This document shows positions 8,946 to 17,386 of a stretch of DNA of 64,000 bases, piece by piece (the stretch's first letter is position 1; each line of letters starts with the position of its first letter). Made by a program: the position numbers and the translations under genes. The notes below the pieces were generated by a model. The model was not told the DNA's origin, made no database searches, and was given only the letters and a program-made list of their open reading frames with translations. Location of the stretch: the NCBI GenBank assembly GCA_049697115.1, contig JBAVVD010000007.1:27883-91882 (forward strand). The letters are read 5' to 3'. The stretch comes from JBAVVD01 sp049697115 (GTDB lineage Bacteria; Acidobacteriota; Aminicenantia; Aminicenantales; UBA4085).

Positions 8946-9956
8946 ATGACTGACCATATTGGCGGTTTGCCCGATGGGGCGCGATTCTTTGTCCTTGGAG
9001 TTTTGGCTTTTTTGGCGCTTTCTTCTTGCCGCAGCGCAACCGGCCTTAATGAGATCACGGCTTCCGGAACGATCGAAGCCGTGGAAGTCGATGTGGCCTC
9101 TAAGGCAAGCGGTCAGGTCCAAAAGATTCTGGTTGACCTGGGAATGCCGGTCAAGGAGGGCGATATCCTGGCGCTCGTTGACCATTCCACATTTGACATC
9201 CAGCTCCGACAGGCGGAGGCCGGAGTGAAACTGGCCGAAGCCCAGCTTGAGCTTCTCCTCAAGGGCGCCCGATCCGAGGATATTTATCAGGCGGAACAGA
9301 TATTGAGGCAGGCCGAAATCAACTTAAAAACAGCGGATGAGGATGCCGGGCGCCTGCGTGAGCTTGCCTCCAAAGGGAGCGCCACCCAGAAGCAGAAGGA
9401 GGATGCGGAGGCCCGCCTGGCTCTTGCCCAGGCCCAGTTCAACTCGGCCAGGGAGGCGCTGAAAAAGATCCGCGAGCTTGCCCGGCCCGAGGAGATCAAG
9501 GCCGCCAGGGCCCGTCTCAGCCAGGCGAATGCCTCTGTGGATTTATTGAAAAAGACGATTGCCGACTGCACGATTGTTTCCCCGGTCCGCGGGGTGGTGA
9601 CCCAAAAAATCGTTGAGGAAGGGGAGCTGGTCGCCCAGGGCACAACAGTGGTCACCATTTCCAAGCTGGATAAAGTCCATTTGATTATCTATGTCTCGGA
9701 GAAGGACCTCGGGAGAGTGACGCTCGGGCAGCCGGCCGAAGTCCGCATTGATTCCTATCCGGCGAGGGTATTTCCGGGGCGGGTCATCTTTGTTTCCCCT
9801 GAGGCCCAATTCACGCCGAAGAATATTCAAACCAAGGAGGACCGGGTCAAGCTTGTCTTTGGCATGAAGATTGAAATTGAAAACCGCGAGGGCATCCTCA
9901 AAGCGGGAATGCCGGCGGATGCCACCCTCAAGACGGACGAGACATTGGCCCGGTGA
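8946..9956 (+). CDS. HlyD/YbhG-type membrane fusion protein
   Basis: A 336-residue periplasmic adaptor. The N-terminal hydrophobic segment ends in LALSSCRSA, a plausible lipobox (Cys near residue 28). Then come a biotinyl-lipoyl half (SGTIEAVEVDVASKASG), a long Gln/Ala/Glu-rich coiled-coil hairpin (about 95-190), the second lipoyl half (TIVSPVRGVVTQK) and a beta-barrel domain. It links an inner-membrane ABC pump to an outer-membrane channel. AAGGAGG lies before the ATG. It opens a tightly spaced five-gene unit with two ATPases and two ABC-2 permeases, the order seen in ybhGFSR exporters. Confidence 0.9.
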   Translation: MTDHIGGLPDGARFFVLGVLAFLALSSCRSATGLNEITASGTIEAVEVDVASKASGQVQKILVDLGMPVKEGDILALVDHSTFDIQLRQAEAGVKLAEAQLELLLKGARSEDIYQAEQILRQAEINLKTADEDAGRLRELASKGSATQKQKEDAEARLALAQAQFNSAREALKKIRELARPEEIKAARARLSQANASVDLLKKTIADCTIVSPVRGVVTQKIVEEGELVAQGTTVVTISKLDKVHLIIYVSEKDLGRVTLGQPAEVRIDSYPARVFPGRVIFVSPEAQFTPKNIQTKEDRVKLVFGMKIEIENREGILKAGMPADATLKTDETLAR

Positions 9957-9972
9957 AGAAAGGGAAATCCTG

Positions 9973-10944
9973 ATGAGCTTTCCCGCCGTTGAGACGCGGG
10001 GATTGACGAAATATTTTAAAGACCTCCCGGCCGTCCGCAATTTGAACCTGACCATTCCGCCGGGAGAGATGTTTGGCCTTGTCGGTCCGGACGGAGCGGG
10101 AAAAACCACGACCATTCGCATGCTCTGCGGTGTCATCCGGCCCACCTCCGGAGCGGCCCGAATACTGGGATTTGACCTGAACACTCAAAGCGAACAGGTC
10201 AAACAGAACATCGGCTACCTCTCCCAGAAGTTCAGCCTTTACGGCGATTTGACTGTGGATGAGAACATCGAGTTTTTTGCCGAGGTCCACAGTGTGAAAG
10301 ACTTCCGGAAGCGCCGCGAAGAACTTCTTGAATTCACGCGGCTGGCCCCTTTCCGCCGGCGGCTGGCCGACCGGCTGTCCGGAGGAATGAGACAGAAGCT
10401 GGCCCTGGCCTGCACGCTCGTCCACACGCCCCGGGTGATTTTTCTCGATGAGCCGACCACAGGCGTGGACCCCGTCTCGCGCCGGGACTTCTGGAAAATT
10501 CTCTCCCATCTTCTCAAGGAGGGAATCACGATTTTCATGACAACTCCTTACATGGATGAGGCGGAGCGGTGCGCGCGGGTCGGCCTGATGGACCGCGGGG
10601 TCCTCCTGGTGATGGACACCCCTTCGCACATCAAGTCTTTAATGAAAGGGACAATCATCGAGATTGTCTGTGAGAAAACCCGCCTGGCCTTCCATGTTTT
10701 GAAGAAAACAGCGGCGGCCCTTGAAGTGCAGATTTTCGGGGACCGGCTGAATGTGATCGTTGAGGACAGGGAAAGGGATTTGCCGCTTATTCAGGCCGGG
10801 CTCCGGAAAGAAAAAATTGAAGTCGTCCATGCGCGCGTCATTCCTCCTTCGCTGGAAACTGTCTTTATTTCGCTCACGAAATCCCCGGATAGGGAGGAAC
10901 GCCCTGCGCCGCCTGAAATTCTTTCCAGGAATGCGCCGAAGTGA
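9973..10944 (+). CDS. ABC exporter ATPase, first of pair (YbhF N-half-like)
   Basis: A 323-residue ABC ATPase with Walker A GPDGAGKTT, signature LSGGMRQKLALA, Walker B VIFLDEPTTGVDP and an H-loop replaced by a Thr (MTTPYMDEA instead of TTHYMDEA). The missing switch His suggests a degenerate catalytic site, as happens in paired ATPases where only one site is fully active. ATG 9973 is chosen from the AAAGGGA site upstream; it starts 16 bases after the adaptor stop. In E. coli the equivalent YbhF is a single protein with two ATPase halves, while here they are separate genes. Confidence 0.9.
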   Translation: MSFPAVETRGLTKYFKDLPAVRNLNLTIPPGEMFGLVGPDGAGKTTTIRMLCGVIRPTSGAARILGFDLNTQSEQVKQNIGYLSQKFSLYGDLTVDENIEFFAEVHSVKDFRKRREELLEFTRLAPFRRRLADRLSGGMRQKLALACTLVHTPRVIFLDEPTTGVDPVSRRDFWKILSHLLKEGITIFMTTPYMDEAERCARVGLMDRGVLLVMDTPSHIKSLMKGTIIEIVCEKTRLAFHVLKKTAAALEVQIFGDRLNVIVEDRERDLPLIQAGLRKEKIEVVHARVIPPSLETVFISLTKSPDREERPAPPEILSRNAPK

Positions 10945-10983
10945 GGCCCGTCTGGATTTTGACAGGAGAAAGGAGCACGGGCA

Positions 10984-11928
10984 ATGCCCGAGTACTCGAT
11001 TGAAGTGAAAGGCCTGACCCGGAAGTTCGGACCATTCACGGCTGTGGACAACGTGAGTTTCCGCGTGAAGAAGGGAGACATCTTCGGATTTCTGGGCGCC
11101 AACGGCGCAGGCAAATCCACGACGATCCGCATGTTGTGCGCCCTGCTGACACCGACTTCAGGCACGGCCCGCGTGGGAGGTTTCGACATTAACGCCCAGC
11201 CGGAAAAGGTCAAGGAGCACATCGGGTACATGTCCCAAAAATTTTCTCTCTATGACGACCTCACCGTGGAGGAAAATATTGTCTTTTTCGGCGGGATCTA
11301 CGGCCTCTCCGGAGCTTCCCTCAGGGCAAGGATGTCCTGGGTGCTGGAAATGGCCGGCCTCAAAGGCCGGGAAAAAAGCCTGGCCCGCGAGCTCTCCGCA
11401 GGCTGGAAACAGCGCCTGGCCCTTGGGTGTGCCGTTCTCCATGAGCCGGAGATCGTCTTTCTCGATGAGCCGACAGGAGGGGTGGACCCTGTTTCGCGGC
11501 GGAGATTCTGGGAGTTGATTAACCGCCTGTCCGAACAGGGCGTCTCCATTTTTGTCACCACCCACTATCTGGACGAAGCCGAATACTGCAATGACATCCG
11601 GTTCATCCATGCGGGAAAACTGGTCGCTGAAGGAAGCCCGCAGGAACTCAAGGAAAAATATCTCACACATCCCATTCTGGAGGTGGAATGCGAGAACGCC
11701 GTCGATGCCATGGAAATTCTTCAAGGGGAAGATTGGGTGCTGGAGACGTCCATCTTCGGCACGTCTCTTCATGTCGGCGTGGAGGATGAAGAGAGCGGGC
11801 GGGCGCGGATAAACGCGCTGCTCGCCGGCAGGAAGATTCCTATGAAGCGCATCGACAGAATCATGCCTTCCCTTGAAGATGTGTTCATTCACCAGATAGA
11901 AAGGCAGTCCAGAGGCCCCGAGGCCTGA
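10984..11928 (+). CDS. ABC exporter ATPase, second of pair (YbhF C-half-like)
   Basis: A 314-residue ABC ATPase with Walker A GANGAGKST, signature LSAGWKQRLALG (Ala-Gly-Trp in place of Gly-Gly-Gln), Walker B IVFLDEPTGGVDP and an intact switch His (VTTHYLDEA). The complementary oddities in this and the preceding ATPase (changed signature here, missing His there) suggest an asymmetric heterodimer. AGGAGAAAGGAG lies upstream of the start. It sits 39 bases after the first ATPase and 17 before the first permease. Confidence 0.9.
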   Translation: MPEYSIEVKGLTRKFGPFTAVDNVSFRVKKGDIFGFLGANGAGKSTTIRMLCALLTPTSGTARVGGFDINAQPEKVKEHIGYMSQKFSLYDDLTVEENIVFFGGIYGLSGASLRARMSWVLEMAGLKGREKSLARELSAGWKQRLALGCAVLHEPEIVFLDEPTGGVDPVSRRRFWELINRLSEQGVSIFVTTHYLDEAEYCNDIRFIHAGKLVAEGSPQELKEKYLTHPILEVECENAVDAMEILQGEDWVLETSIFGTSLHVGVEDEESGRARINALLAGRKIPMKRIDRIMPSLEDVFIHQIERQSRGPEA

Positions 11929-11945
11929 ATCAGAGGAAAGGGAAA

Positions 11946-13088
11946 ATGCCCGGCCGGATTACGCCCATCGTCAAGAAAGAGCTGAGGCAGATTGTCCGGG
12001 ACGAGCGGACGCTGATTCTGCTGTTGATCGTTCCGGCATTTCTGCTTCTGATGTACGGGTATGCTTTAAACTTCGACGTCAAGCATGTGGGGCTGGCGGT
12101 TCTGGACCTTGACAAAAGTCCGGACAGCCGGGATTTTATCGGCGCTTTTCTTCGCACCGAATACTTTGATTTGAAGTTTGATCTCCGGAACGAGTCTGAG
12201 GTCGGGCCTCTCCTGGATGACGGGAAGGTCAGCGCGGCCATGGTCATCCCTCTGAATTTTTCCAGAAGCTTGAAGGCCGGGAAGACGGCTTCCCTCCAGT
12301 TCATCGTTGACGGCTCCAACGCCAGCTCGGCCAGCACAGTGGTCGGCTACGTCAATGCCATCACCCGGAGCTACTCGGCAAAGGTGCAGGCCGCAATGCG
12401 GACGCGCCGGGGCCGGGAGTCCATTCTCCTGCCGGTCGATTTCCGGCCGCGGATTTGGTATAACCCGGAGCTTCAGAGCGCCCAATTTCTCATTCCAGGA
12501 TTGATCGCGTTCATCCTCATGGTCATTCTGGTCGTATCGACGGCCTTCGCGGTGGTCCGGGAGAAAGAGCGGGGGACGATGGAGCAGATTATCGTCTCTC
12601 CCATCCGGCCGATTGAGCTGATCGCAGGAAAGACGATTCCCTATATTGCGATCTCCCTCATTTCCTCGCACCTGGTGCTTCTGCTCGGCTACTTGTTGTT
12701 CGATGTTTCCATCAAAGGGAGCTATTTCTGGCTTCTGGCGGTCATGTTTCTCTTTTTGGTCGGCGGGCTTGGCATGGGGCTTCTCATCTCGACTTTTGCC
12801 CGAACCCAGCAGGTGGCCTTTATGCTGGCCATCCTCACCACTTTTTTACCCACGTTCTTACTTTCCGGATTCGTGTTTCCGATCCGGAATATGCCTCTTC
12901 CGATTCAGGCGTTCACCTACCTCCTCCCCGCCAGGTATTTTCTCTCCGCCCTGAGGAGCATTATCCTGAAGGGAGCGGGATGGGAAGCGTTCTGGAACCA
13001 GATGCTTTTTCTGGCCGGCTTCGCTTTTCTTGTCATCAGTCTTGCCACGCTGAGGTTGAAGAGGTCGAAAGAAAAAGGAGAGGGATAG
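11946..13088 (+). CDS. ABC-2 type permease (YbhS/YbhR-like), first
   Basis: A 380-residue permease with an N-terminal helix, a large extracytoplasmic domain (about 45-175) and five or more C-terminal helices: the ABC2_membrane_3 layout. Recognisable pieces are IVKKELRQIVRDERT at the start, the VREKERGTMEQIIVSPI coupling segment after the second helix, and FLLSGFVFPIRNMP. It should pair with the following permease to form the channel. Transported compound is unknown; related pumps move drugs, lipids or cations. Confidence 0.9.
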   Translation: MPGRITPIVKKELRQIVRDERTLILLLIVPAFLLLMYGYALNFDVKHVGLAVLDLDKSPDSRDFIGAFLRTEYFDLKFDLRNESEVGPLLDDGKVSAAMVIPLNFSRSLKAGKTASLQFIVDGSNASSASTVVGYVNAITRSYSAKVQAAMRTRRGRESILLPVDFRPRIWYNPELQSAQFLIPGLIAFILMVILVVSTAFAVVREKERGTMEQIIVSPIRPIELIAGKTIPYIAISLISSHLVLLLGYLLFDVSIKGSYFWLLAVMFLFLVGGLGMGLLISTFARTQQVAFMLAILTTFLPTFLLSGFVFPIRNMPLPIQAFTYLLPARYFLSALRSIILKGAGWEAFWNQMLFLAGFAFLVISLATLRLKRSKEKGEG

Positions 13089-13105
13089 ATGCCGGAGAGA
13101 CGGCG

Positions 13106-14233
13106 ATGAGAGTCCTGCTCTTCATGATCAGAAAGGAATTTCTGCAGATCCGGCGGGACCGCCGCATGCTGCCCATCCTTTTCCTGGCGCCGGTCATTCA
13201 GCTCCTGATTCTCGGTTATGCGGCCAACCTGGATGTCCGTGAGATCCCCGCGGTGGTCTGCGATATGGATCGGACGGCGGCGAGCCGGGATTTTCTGGCC
13301 CAGTTTTTCCATTCGGGCTATTTCACATGGAAAAGGACCGCGGACTCCCCCGGAGAAATTGACCGGTTCATCGAGAATGGGAAAGCCTCGGCGGCTTTTG
13401 TCATCCCCCGGGGATTCGGCGAAAGAGTGAAGGCGGGAAAGACGGCCCAGGTCCAGATGGTTGTGGACGGCGCCGAAAGCCAGGCCGCCGTGATCGGCCT
13501 GAACTATGCGGCGATGATTGCGTCCGGTTATTCCCGTCGGGTCGTTTTGGACATGTTCAAGCGGTATTCCGGGCCGGGATTGAAGCCTGTCGAGATCAAT
13601 CCGGAAATCCGGGTTTGGTACAATCCGGAACTCCGGAGCCGGAATTTCTTTGTCCCCGGCGTCCTCGCCCTTCTCCTCATGGTCATGACATTGATGCTGA
13701 CCTCGATGGGGATTGTGAAGGAGAAAGAAGCGGGAACGATGGAGCAGTTGATCGTCACGCCCATCAAGCCGGGCGAGCTCATCCTGGGCAAGCTTCTGCC
13801 TTTTGTCCTGATCGGCCTTATGGATGTCGTGCTGATCGTCTGTGTGGCCCGCTTCTGGTTCAAGGTTCCGATCAAGGGGAATGTCCCCCTTCTTTTCGGG
13901 CTCAGCCTCATCTTCATGACCACCACGCTCGGCCTGGGACTGTTCACTTCCACCATCTCCAGAAGCCAGCAGCAGGCGATGATGACGGCCGTCTTCTTCA
14001 TGATGCCCATGATTTTGCTCTCCGGGTTTATTTTCCCAATCGAGAACATGCCCAGGATCATCCAGTATTTCACCTATATCATACCCCTCCGGTATTTTTT
14101 TGTGATTATCCGAGGATTGTTCCTCAAAGGCGTTGGAATTGGAATGCTCTGGGATGAAGCGCTGGTGCTTCTGGCCTTCGGGGCGGTCATTCTGGCGCTG
14201 AGCGCCCTCCGCTTTCAAAAGAAGCTGGGATGA
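13106..14233 (+). CDS. ABC-2 type permease (YbhR/YbhS-like), second
   Basis: A 375-residue paralogue of the preceding permease with the same plan: IRKEFLQIRRDRRMLP start, large external loop, VKEKEAGTMEQLIVTPI coupling segment, and MILLSGFIFPIENMP near the C-terminus. ATG 13106 is chosen because GGAGAGA lies 5 bases upstream; a longer in-frame reading would overlap the previous gene. It is the last gene of the exporter unit and converges on the minus-strand ATPase gene 15 bases away. Confidence 0.9.
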   Translation: MRVLLFMIRKEFLQIRRDRRMLPILFLAPVIQLLILGYAANLDVREIPAVVCDMDRTAASRDFLAQFFHSGYFTWKRTADSPGEIDRFIENGKASAAFVIPRGFGERVKAGKTAQVQMVVDGAESQAAVIGLNYAAMIASGYSRRVVLDMFKRYSGPGLKPVEINPEIRVWYNPELRSRNFFVPGVLALLLMVMTLMLTSMGIVKEKEAGTMEQLIVTPIKPGELILGKLLPFVLIGLMDVVLIVCVARFWFKVPIKGNVPLLFGLSLIFMTTTLGLGLFTSTISRSQQQAMMTAVFFMMPMILLSGFIFPIENMPRIIQYFTYIIPLRYFFVIIRGLFLKGVGIGMLWDEALVLLAFGAVILALSALRFQKKLG

Positions 14234-14248
14234 GGATCACCTGTCATT

Positions 14249-15553
14249 TTATATATAATAAACGGGAATAAAAAGGATGTGGGTCTTGTTCTTTTCCATG
14301 AATCCCCAATAATTTTTTGTTAGGACAACTGCAGACTCAGGCTTAAACGACTCAATAAAACTGGCCAAGCTTCTTGAGAGTCGTTCTTTAGAGAAGGTCG
14401 AATACTTAACTTCAAGGGGCACAGGCAGGCCCTTGATTTGAAGAACAAAATCCACCTCAGCGCCTGATTTCGTGCGCCAAAAGTCGATTTTTTGCTGACC
14501 CTCGCATAATTCATTAAGCCTTATATAAACCGCGTTCTCAATAATGGCGCCTGCGTCGGGGCGGGTGCGGAGGCTGTTCATGTTTTCCAAAAGGTTATTC
14601 CGGAATCCAAGGTCATAAAAGTAGATTTTTGGATTCTTGGAGAGTTCTTTCTGCCGGTTCTTAAAAAAGGGCTTGACTTCCTGACAGATAAAAGTTTCTT
14701 TAAGGATCTGGAGATGCTTTTTGACCTGACGATAATTGAGGTGGGAAGCCTGACCCAGATTCTGACAATTAATGATATTCCCGACTTGTGTTGCCAGGAC
14801 CTGTGACAAAAGATAGAGATTATTTTCGGTCGCCAGCTCTAAAAGCGTTTTGATATCCTTGAGAATATAGTTGTTATAAATATCGCCCAGAATTTTCACC
14901 CTCTCCAGGTGATTTCGAGAGAGCGTGACTTCTGGATATCCCCCCCAGATACAGAAATCTTCGTAGTGCCGGATCATCTCTTCGGAGAAAATGTCCTCCT
15001 CGTTTTTAACTGGGAAAGGTTTGCCCTGGAAAAGCCAGGATATAATTTTTTCGTTATTTTGTTTATAGATCTTCTGCAAACGGCTATCTCTTGTCTGCAA
15101 ATATTCACCAAAATTAAATGGATAAAGGTGAAAACTCAGGATGCGGCCGACCATGAATTTGGCCACCCGGGCCTTTATCTCCAAAGAGGATGATCCGGTG
15201 ACTATAATTTTTATATTTTTGACGGTGTCATAGATGAATTTTAACTTTTGGCCCCCTTCCCTGGCGTATTGAAATTCGTCGATCATCAGAAAATATTTGC
15301 CTCCATTTTCATCAAGCCTGTATGAATTGGTGAAAGAGACAGGGTCAGCTTCGAACTGGGCGAGAAGTCTTCTATCCTCAAAAGTTAGAGAGGATATGAG
15401 CTCCTTTTTAATCCTAAATTTCTCTGACAGATATTTCTTTAATATCTCCAGGAAAGTTGTCTTTCCGGATTGGCGTGGGCCAACAATTGAAATAAACTCT
15501 TTCCTTAATAAAAAGGGCTCGATTTTGTTTAAGAGATCTCTTGGGTATATCAT
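14249..15553 (-). CDS. AAA_14/DUF4143 family ATPase
   Basis: A 434-residue protein with Walker A GPRQSGKTT (about residue 25), a Walker B-like FLMIDEFQYA, a TGSSSLEIKARVAKFMVGR sensor region, and a C-terminal DUF4143 domain containing DFVLQIKGLPVPLEVKYS. That last stretch resembles a restriction-like D...E-x-K fold. The family is widespread and mobile, often beside toxin-antitoxin genes as here, but has no established biochemical role. Base composition is more AT-rich than the exporter genes next to it, consistent with acquisition. Confidence 0.85.
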   Translation of the reverse strand: MIYPRDLLNKIEPFLLRKEFISIVGPRQSGKTTFLEILKKYLSEKFRIKKELISSLTFEDRRLLAQFEADPVSFTNSYRLDENGGKYFLMIDEFQYAREGGQKLKFIYDTVKNIKIIVTGSSSLEIKARVAKFMVGRILSFHLYPFNFGEYLQTRDSRLQKIYKQNNEKIISWLFQGKPFPVKNEEDIFSEEMIRHYEDFCIWGGYPEVTLSRNHLERVKILGDIYNNYILKDIKTLLELATENNLYLLSQVLATQVGNIINCQNLGQASHLNYRQVKKHLQILKETFICQEVKPFFKNRQKELSKNPKIYFYDLGFRNNLLENMNSLRTRPDAGAIIENAVYIRLNELCEGQQKIDFWRTKSGAEVDFVLQIKGLPVPLEVKYSTFSKERLSRSLASFIESFKPESAVVLTKNYWGFMEKNKTHILFIPVYYI

Positions 15554-15596
15554 TTTTAGCCTTACTAATAATGCATTGCCTGCAATTATGGTAAGG

Positions 15597-15624
15597 TTAT
15601 TTATGCAGGTTTGTCAAGAGAAAA
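15597..15624 (+). repeat. Direct repeat, left copy flanking RelE/RHH pair
   Basis: A 28-base segment beginning TTATTTATGCAGGT that recurs at 16236-16263 with 25 of 28 positions identical (differences at positions 15, 18 and 20). It overlaps the last codons of the toxin gene. The two copies bracket the toxin-antitoxin pair, as expected of a short duplicated target or a recombination site. The copies are not perfect, so the event would be old. Confidence 0.5.
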
Positions 15625-15868
15625 AACAATGTTTAATATGCAAGATGATAATTTTCTTTTCTGCCCTGTCCAGAGCATAAATGATGCGATAATCGCTATG
15701 CCTGTACCGGCATAAGCCCTTGAAAATTCCCCGTAAAGGCTTTCCAAGAGCCATGGGATTCACAGCCAGCTGCGTCTTGATCTTTCCGATGAGCGTGCGG
15801 GCGGCGTTTTTATCTAATCCCTTGAGGTCCTTGAGCGCCTTCTCATGCCAGATGACGTCATAACCCAA
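15614..15868 (-). CDS. RelE/ParE-superfamily toxin
   Basis: An 84-residue basic protein with the RelE layout: YDVIWHEKALKDLKGLDKNAA at the start, LGKPLRGIFKGLCRYRHSDYRIIYALD in the middle (the R-YRIIY core strand), and a final KKIIILHIKH strand. Such toxins cleave mRNA on the ribosome, or target gyrase if ParE-like. The start lies 11 bases inside the 3' end of the antitoxin gene, typical of a coupled pair. The His and Arg residues of the RelE active region are present, so it may be functional. Confidence 0.85.
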   Translation of the reverse strand: MGYDVIWHEKALKDLKGLDKNAARTLIGKIKTQLAVNPMALGKPLRGIFKGLCRYRHSDYRIIYALDRAEKKIIILHIKHCFFS

Positions 15869-16073
15869 GTTCCTCCTCCAGCTCTTTGGTTGTCAGGTAC
15901 CTGGCATTCTTCTCGTTGAGTCTGTCCAGCGCGACATGAGCTTCTTCGTACTCATCGAGGAATTGTTCGATCATCTCCCTGATGAAGGATGTCTTTGTGC
16001 GCCTGGTTTTCTCAGCCAGTTTGTTCAGCCTTTTAAAAATGTCATCAGAAAGCCTGACTGACAATGTAATCAT
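15858..16073 (-). CDS. Ribbon-helix-helix antitoxin
   Basis: A 71-residue protein with an N-terminal RHH DNA-binding domain (MITLSVRLSDDIFKRLNKLA, then TRRTKTSFIREMI) and an acidic C-terminal tail (ELEEELGL) that would wrap the toxin. It should bind and neutralise the downstream RelE-like protein and repress its own promoter. A strong GAGGTGG site precedes the ATG, and a perfect 7-4-7 inverted repeat lies 14 bases upstream. Confidence 0.88.
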   Translation of the reverse strand: MITLSVRLSDDIFKRLNKLAEKTRRTKTSFIREMIEQFLDEYEEAHVALDRLNEKNARYLTTKELEEELGL

Positions 16074-16086
16074 AGCTCACCACCTC

Positions 16087-16122
16087 TGTATTACAAATAA
16101 TACATATATTACATTCTGTCAA
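16087..16122 (-). promoter_or_regulatory. Promoter and RHH operator of the toxin-antitoxin pair
   Basis: Reading the minus strand, TTGACA (16117-16122) is followed after 17 bases by TATTTG (16094-16099). The -10 lies inside a perfect inverted repeat TGTATTA-N4-TAATACA (16087-16104). Another TGTAATA half-site sits between the two boxes. This is the expected arrangement for antitoxin autorepression. Confidence 0.6.
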
Positions 16123-16235
16123 GCTCTTTTGTCTTCAACTCCAAGACGCCCAACAACACCACTTATTCTCAACTTACATTTCTTTAGGAATGAAGGTATT
16201 TAAATAATGATCTACTACATGCAAATTTGGCAATA

Positions 16236-16263
16236 TTATTTATGCAGGTATGGCTAGAGAAAA
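16236..16263 (+). repeat. Direct repeat, right copy flanking RelE/RHH pair
   Basis: Second copy of the 28-base segment at 15597-15624 (25 of 28 identical). It lies just past the 3' end of the DUF5131 gene, so the repeats enclose the toxin-antitoxin genes and their promoter. Confidence 0.5.
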
Positions 16264-16290
16264 TTGCCAGAAAGTGATATCGAGGTCGGC

Positions 16291-17004
16291 TCAGATGGCA
16301 TGGGGCATCTCGTTCCACAGACGACCATCAAGAAGACGCCCTCTCTTTTTCTTGTTTACTCCTCCCCATTGTTTGAAGAAAAAAGGAATTTTAGACTCTT
16401 TGCACTTTGCCTTTATATCCATAACCCATTCTGAATTCAGCGGCCGGGCTCTGGGCCCGGATTCCCCTCCGACAATTACCCAATGAACGCCGGTCAAATC
16501 CAGATGTGTTATCGGGCCGAGCAACGGCTCCATGGAAAGGAACCTTATTTTTGCCGAGGTATTGCGTAAATGATCAATGCGAAAAGCACATCTTTGGTCT
16601 TCGACTGTAACGCCCATCCAGATATTATCCGCCCAGGGAAGTATTGGGCTCATTTGACTGAGGCGGCCAGACCGCTTTGTCAGAATTTGAAACCGATGCC
16701 AAGAAGCGCGATTCATGACATCGAATACACGGGAGATGAAATCATCGGGAATTTTTTCATGAAAGAGATCGCTCATAGAGTTCACGAAAATCATCTTTGG
16801 CCTACGCCATCTGAATGGCAGACTCAGTGCTTCTTTATGAATAGCGACCTCAAATCCCCGAGAATAATGCGGCAAGCCCATAGCTTTGAGACGCCGCGCC
16901 ATACGTTCAGCATAGCAGTTCGTACAGCCGGCGCTGATCTTGGAGCAACCTGTCACAGGATTCCAGGTGGCTTCAGTCCATTCTATCGTGGAACTGAACG
17001 CCAT
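16291..17004 (-). CDS. DUF5131 (phage Gp37/Gp68) family protein
   Basis: A 237-residue protein that begins with the DUF5131 hallmark: IEWTEATWNPVTGCSKIS, then GCTNCYAERMA. The spaced cysteines (C-x6-C-x2-C) resemble a radical-SAM-type cluster site. Further family blocks are MIFVNSMSDLFHEKIP, WMGVTVEDQ and WVIVGGESGPRARPL. The biochemical role is unknown; members occur in phages and defence islands, often near TcmP-type genes. Here it is downstream of a nuclease-like gene and remnants of other defence genes. No TcmP gene is seen. Confidence 0.85.
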   Translation of the reverse strand: MAFSSTIEWTEATWNPVTGCSKISAGCTNCYAERMARRLKAMGLPHYSRGFEVAIHKEALSLPFRWRRPKMIFVNSMSDLFHEKIPDDFISRVFDVMNRASWHRFQILTKRSGRLSQMSPILPWADNIWMGVTVEDQRCAFRIDHLRNTSAKIRFLSMEPLLGPITHLDLTGVHWVIVGGESGPRARPLNSEWVMDIKAKCKESKIPFFFKQWGGVNKKKRGRLLDGRLWNEMPHAI

Positions 17005-17245
17005 TGTATTTCTCGTTCTTTATAGTAATATGAAAGCTATTTCACAAGGTTTTTTGATTTTTTTGCATACTGAGATCAATCCGGATTTCCGGAGGTGGAT
17101 GGCGAAAGCCATCGGGCCCGAAAGAGCCTTTTATTATATGAATTTTTTCCCATAAATATTCCCTTCTCGGCTATAATATTTGGATTGAAGAATATCGATA
17201 ATTTTCGTAGCAAAAGGAGCCATCTAGATTTCTGAAAACCCGTTT

Positions 17246-17371
17246 TCAAACAGTATTTCGTTTCAACGCTTTCCCAGCGATGAAATCTCCAAAATCGATA
17301 GCAAATATTGCATCATCGAGATCGCCTTTAATGACTTCCTTTCGTGGCCTACAGCTATTTAAAACTCCCAT
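17246..17371 (-). pseudogene. N-terminal remnant of a DUF499-type ATPase gene
   Basis: A 41-codon reading frame starting MGVLNSCRPRKEV, then GDLDDAIFAIDFGDFIAGKA, then stopping. This matches my memory of the N-terminus of large DUF499 P-loop proteins, which continue for about 1000 residues. The next family block (N-P-K-T-F-F...) is missing, so the gene was cut here. It follows the 582-residue gene by 15 bases. Identification rests on about 35 residues and needs a search. Confidence 0.5.
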
Positions 17372-17386
17372 TTAAGGCTCCTTAGT

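Noticed and set aside
12917..14218. Long minus-strand open frame (433 codons) across the second ABC-2 permease gene
   Set aside because: It lies antisense to a clear permease, is full of charged low-complexity residues and matches no family; it results from GC-rich codon structure on the other strand.
17134..17223. Short minus-strand frame (MAPFATKIIDILQSKYY...) between DUF5131 and the DUF499 fragment
   Set aside because: 29 residues, no ribosome site, no match; left as likely debris.
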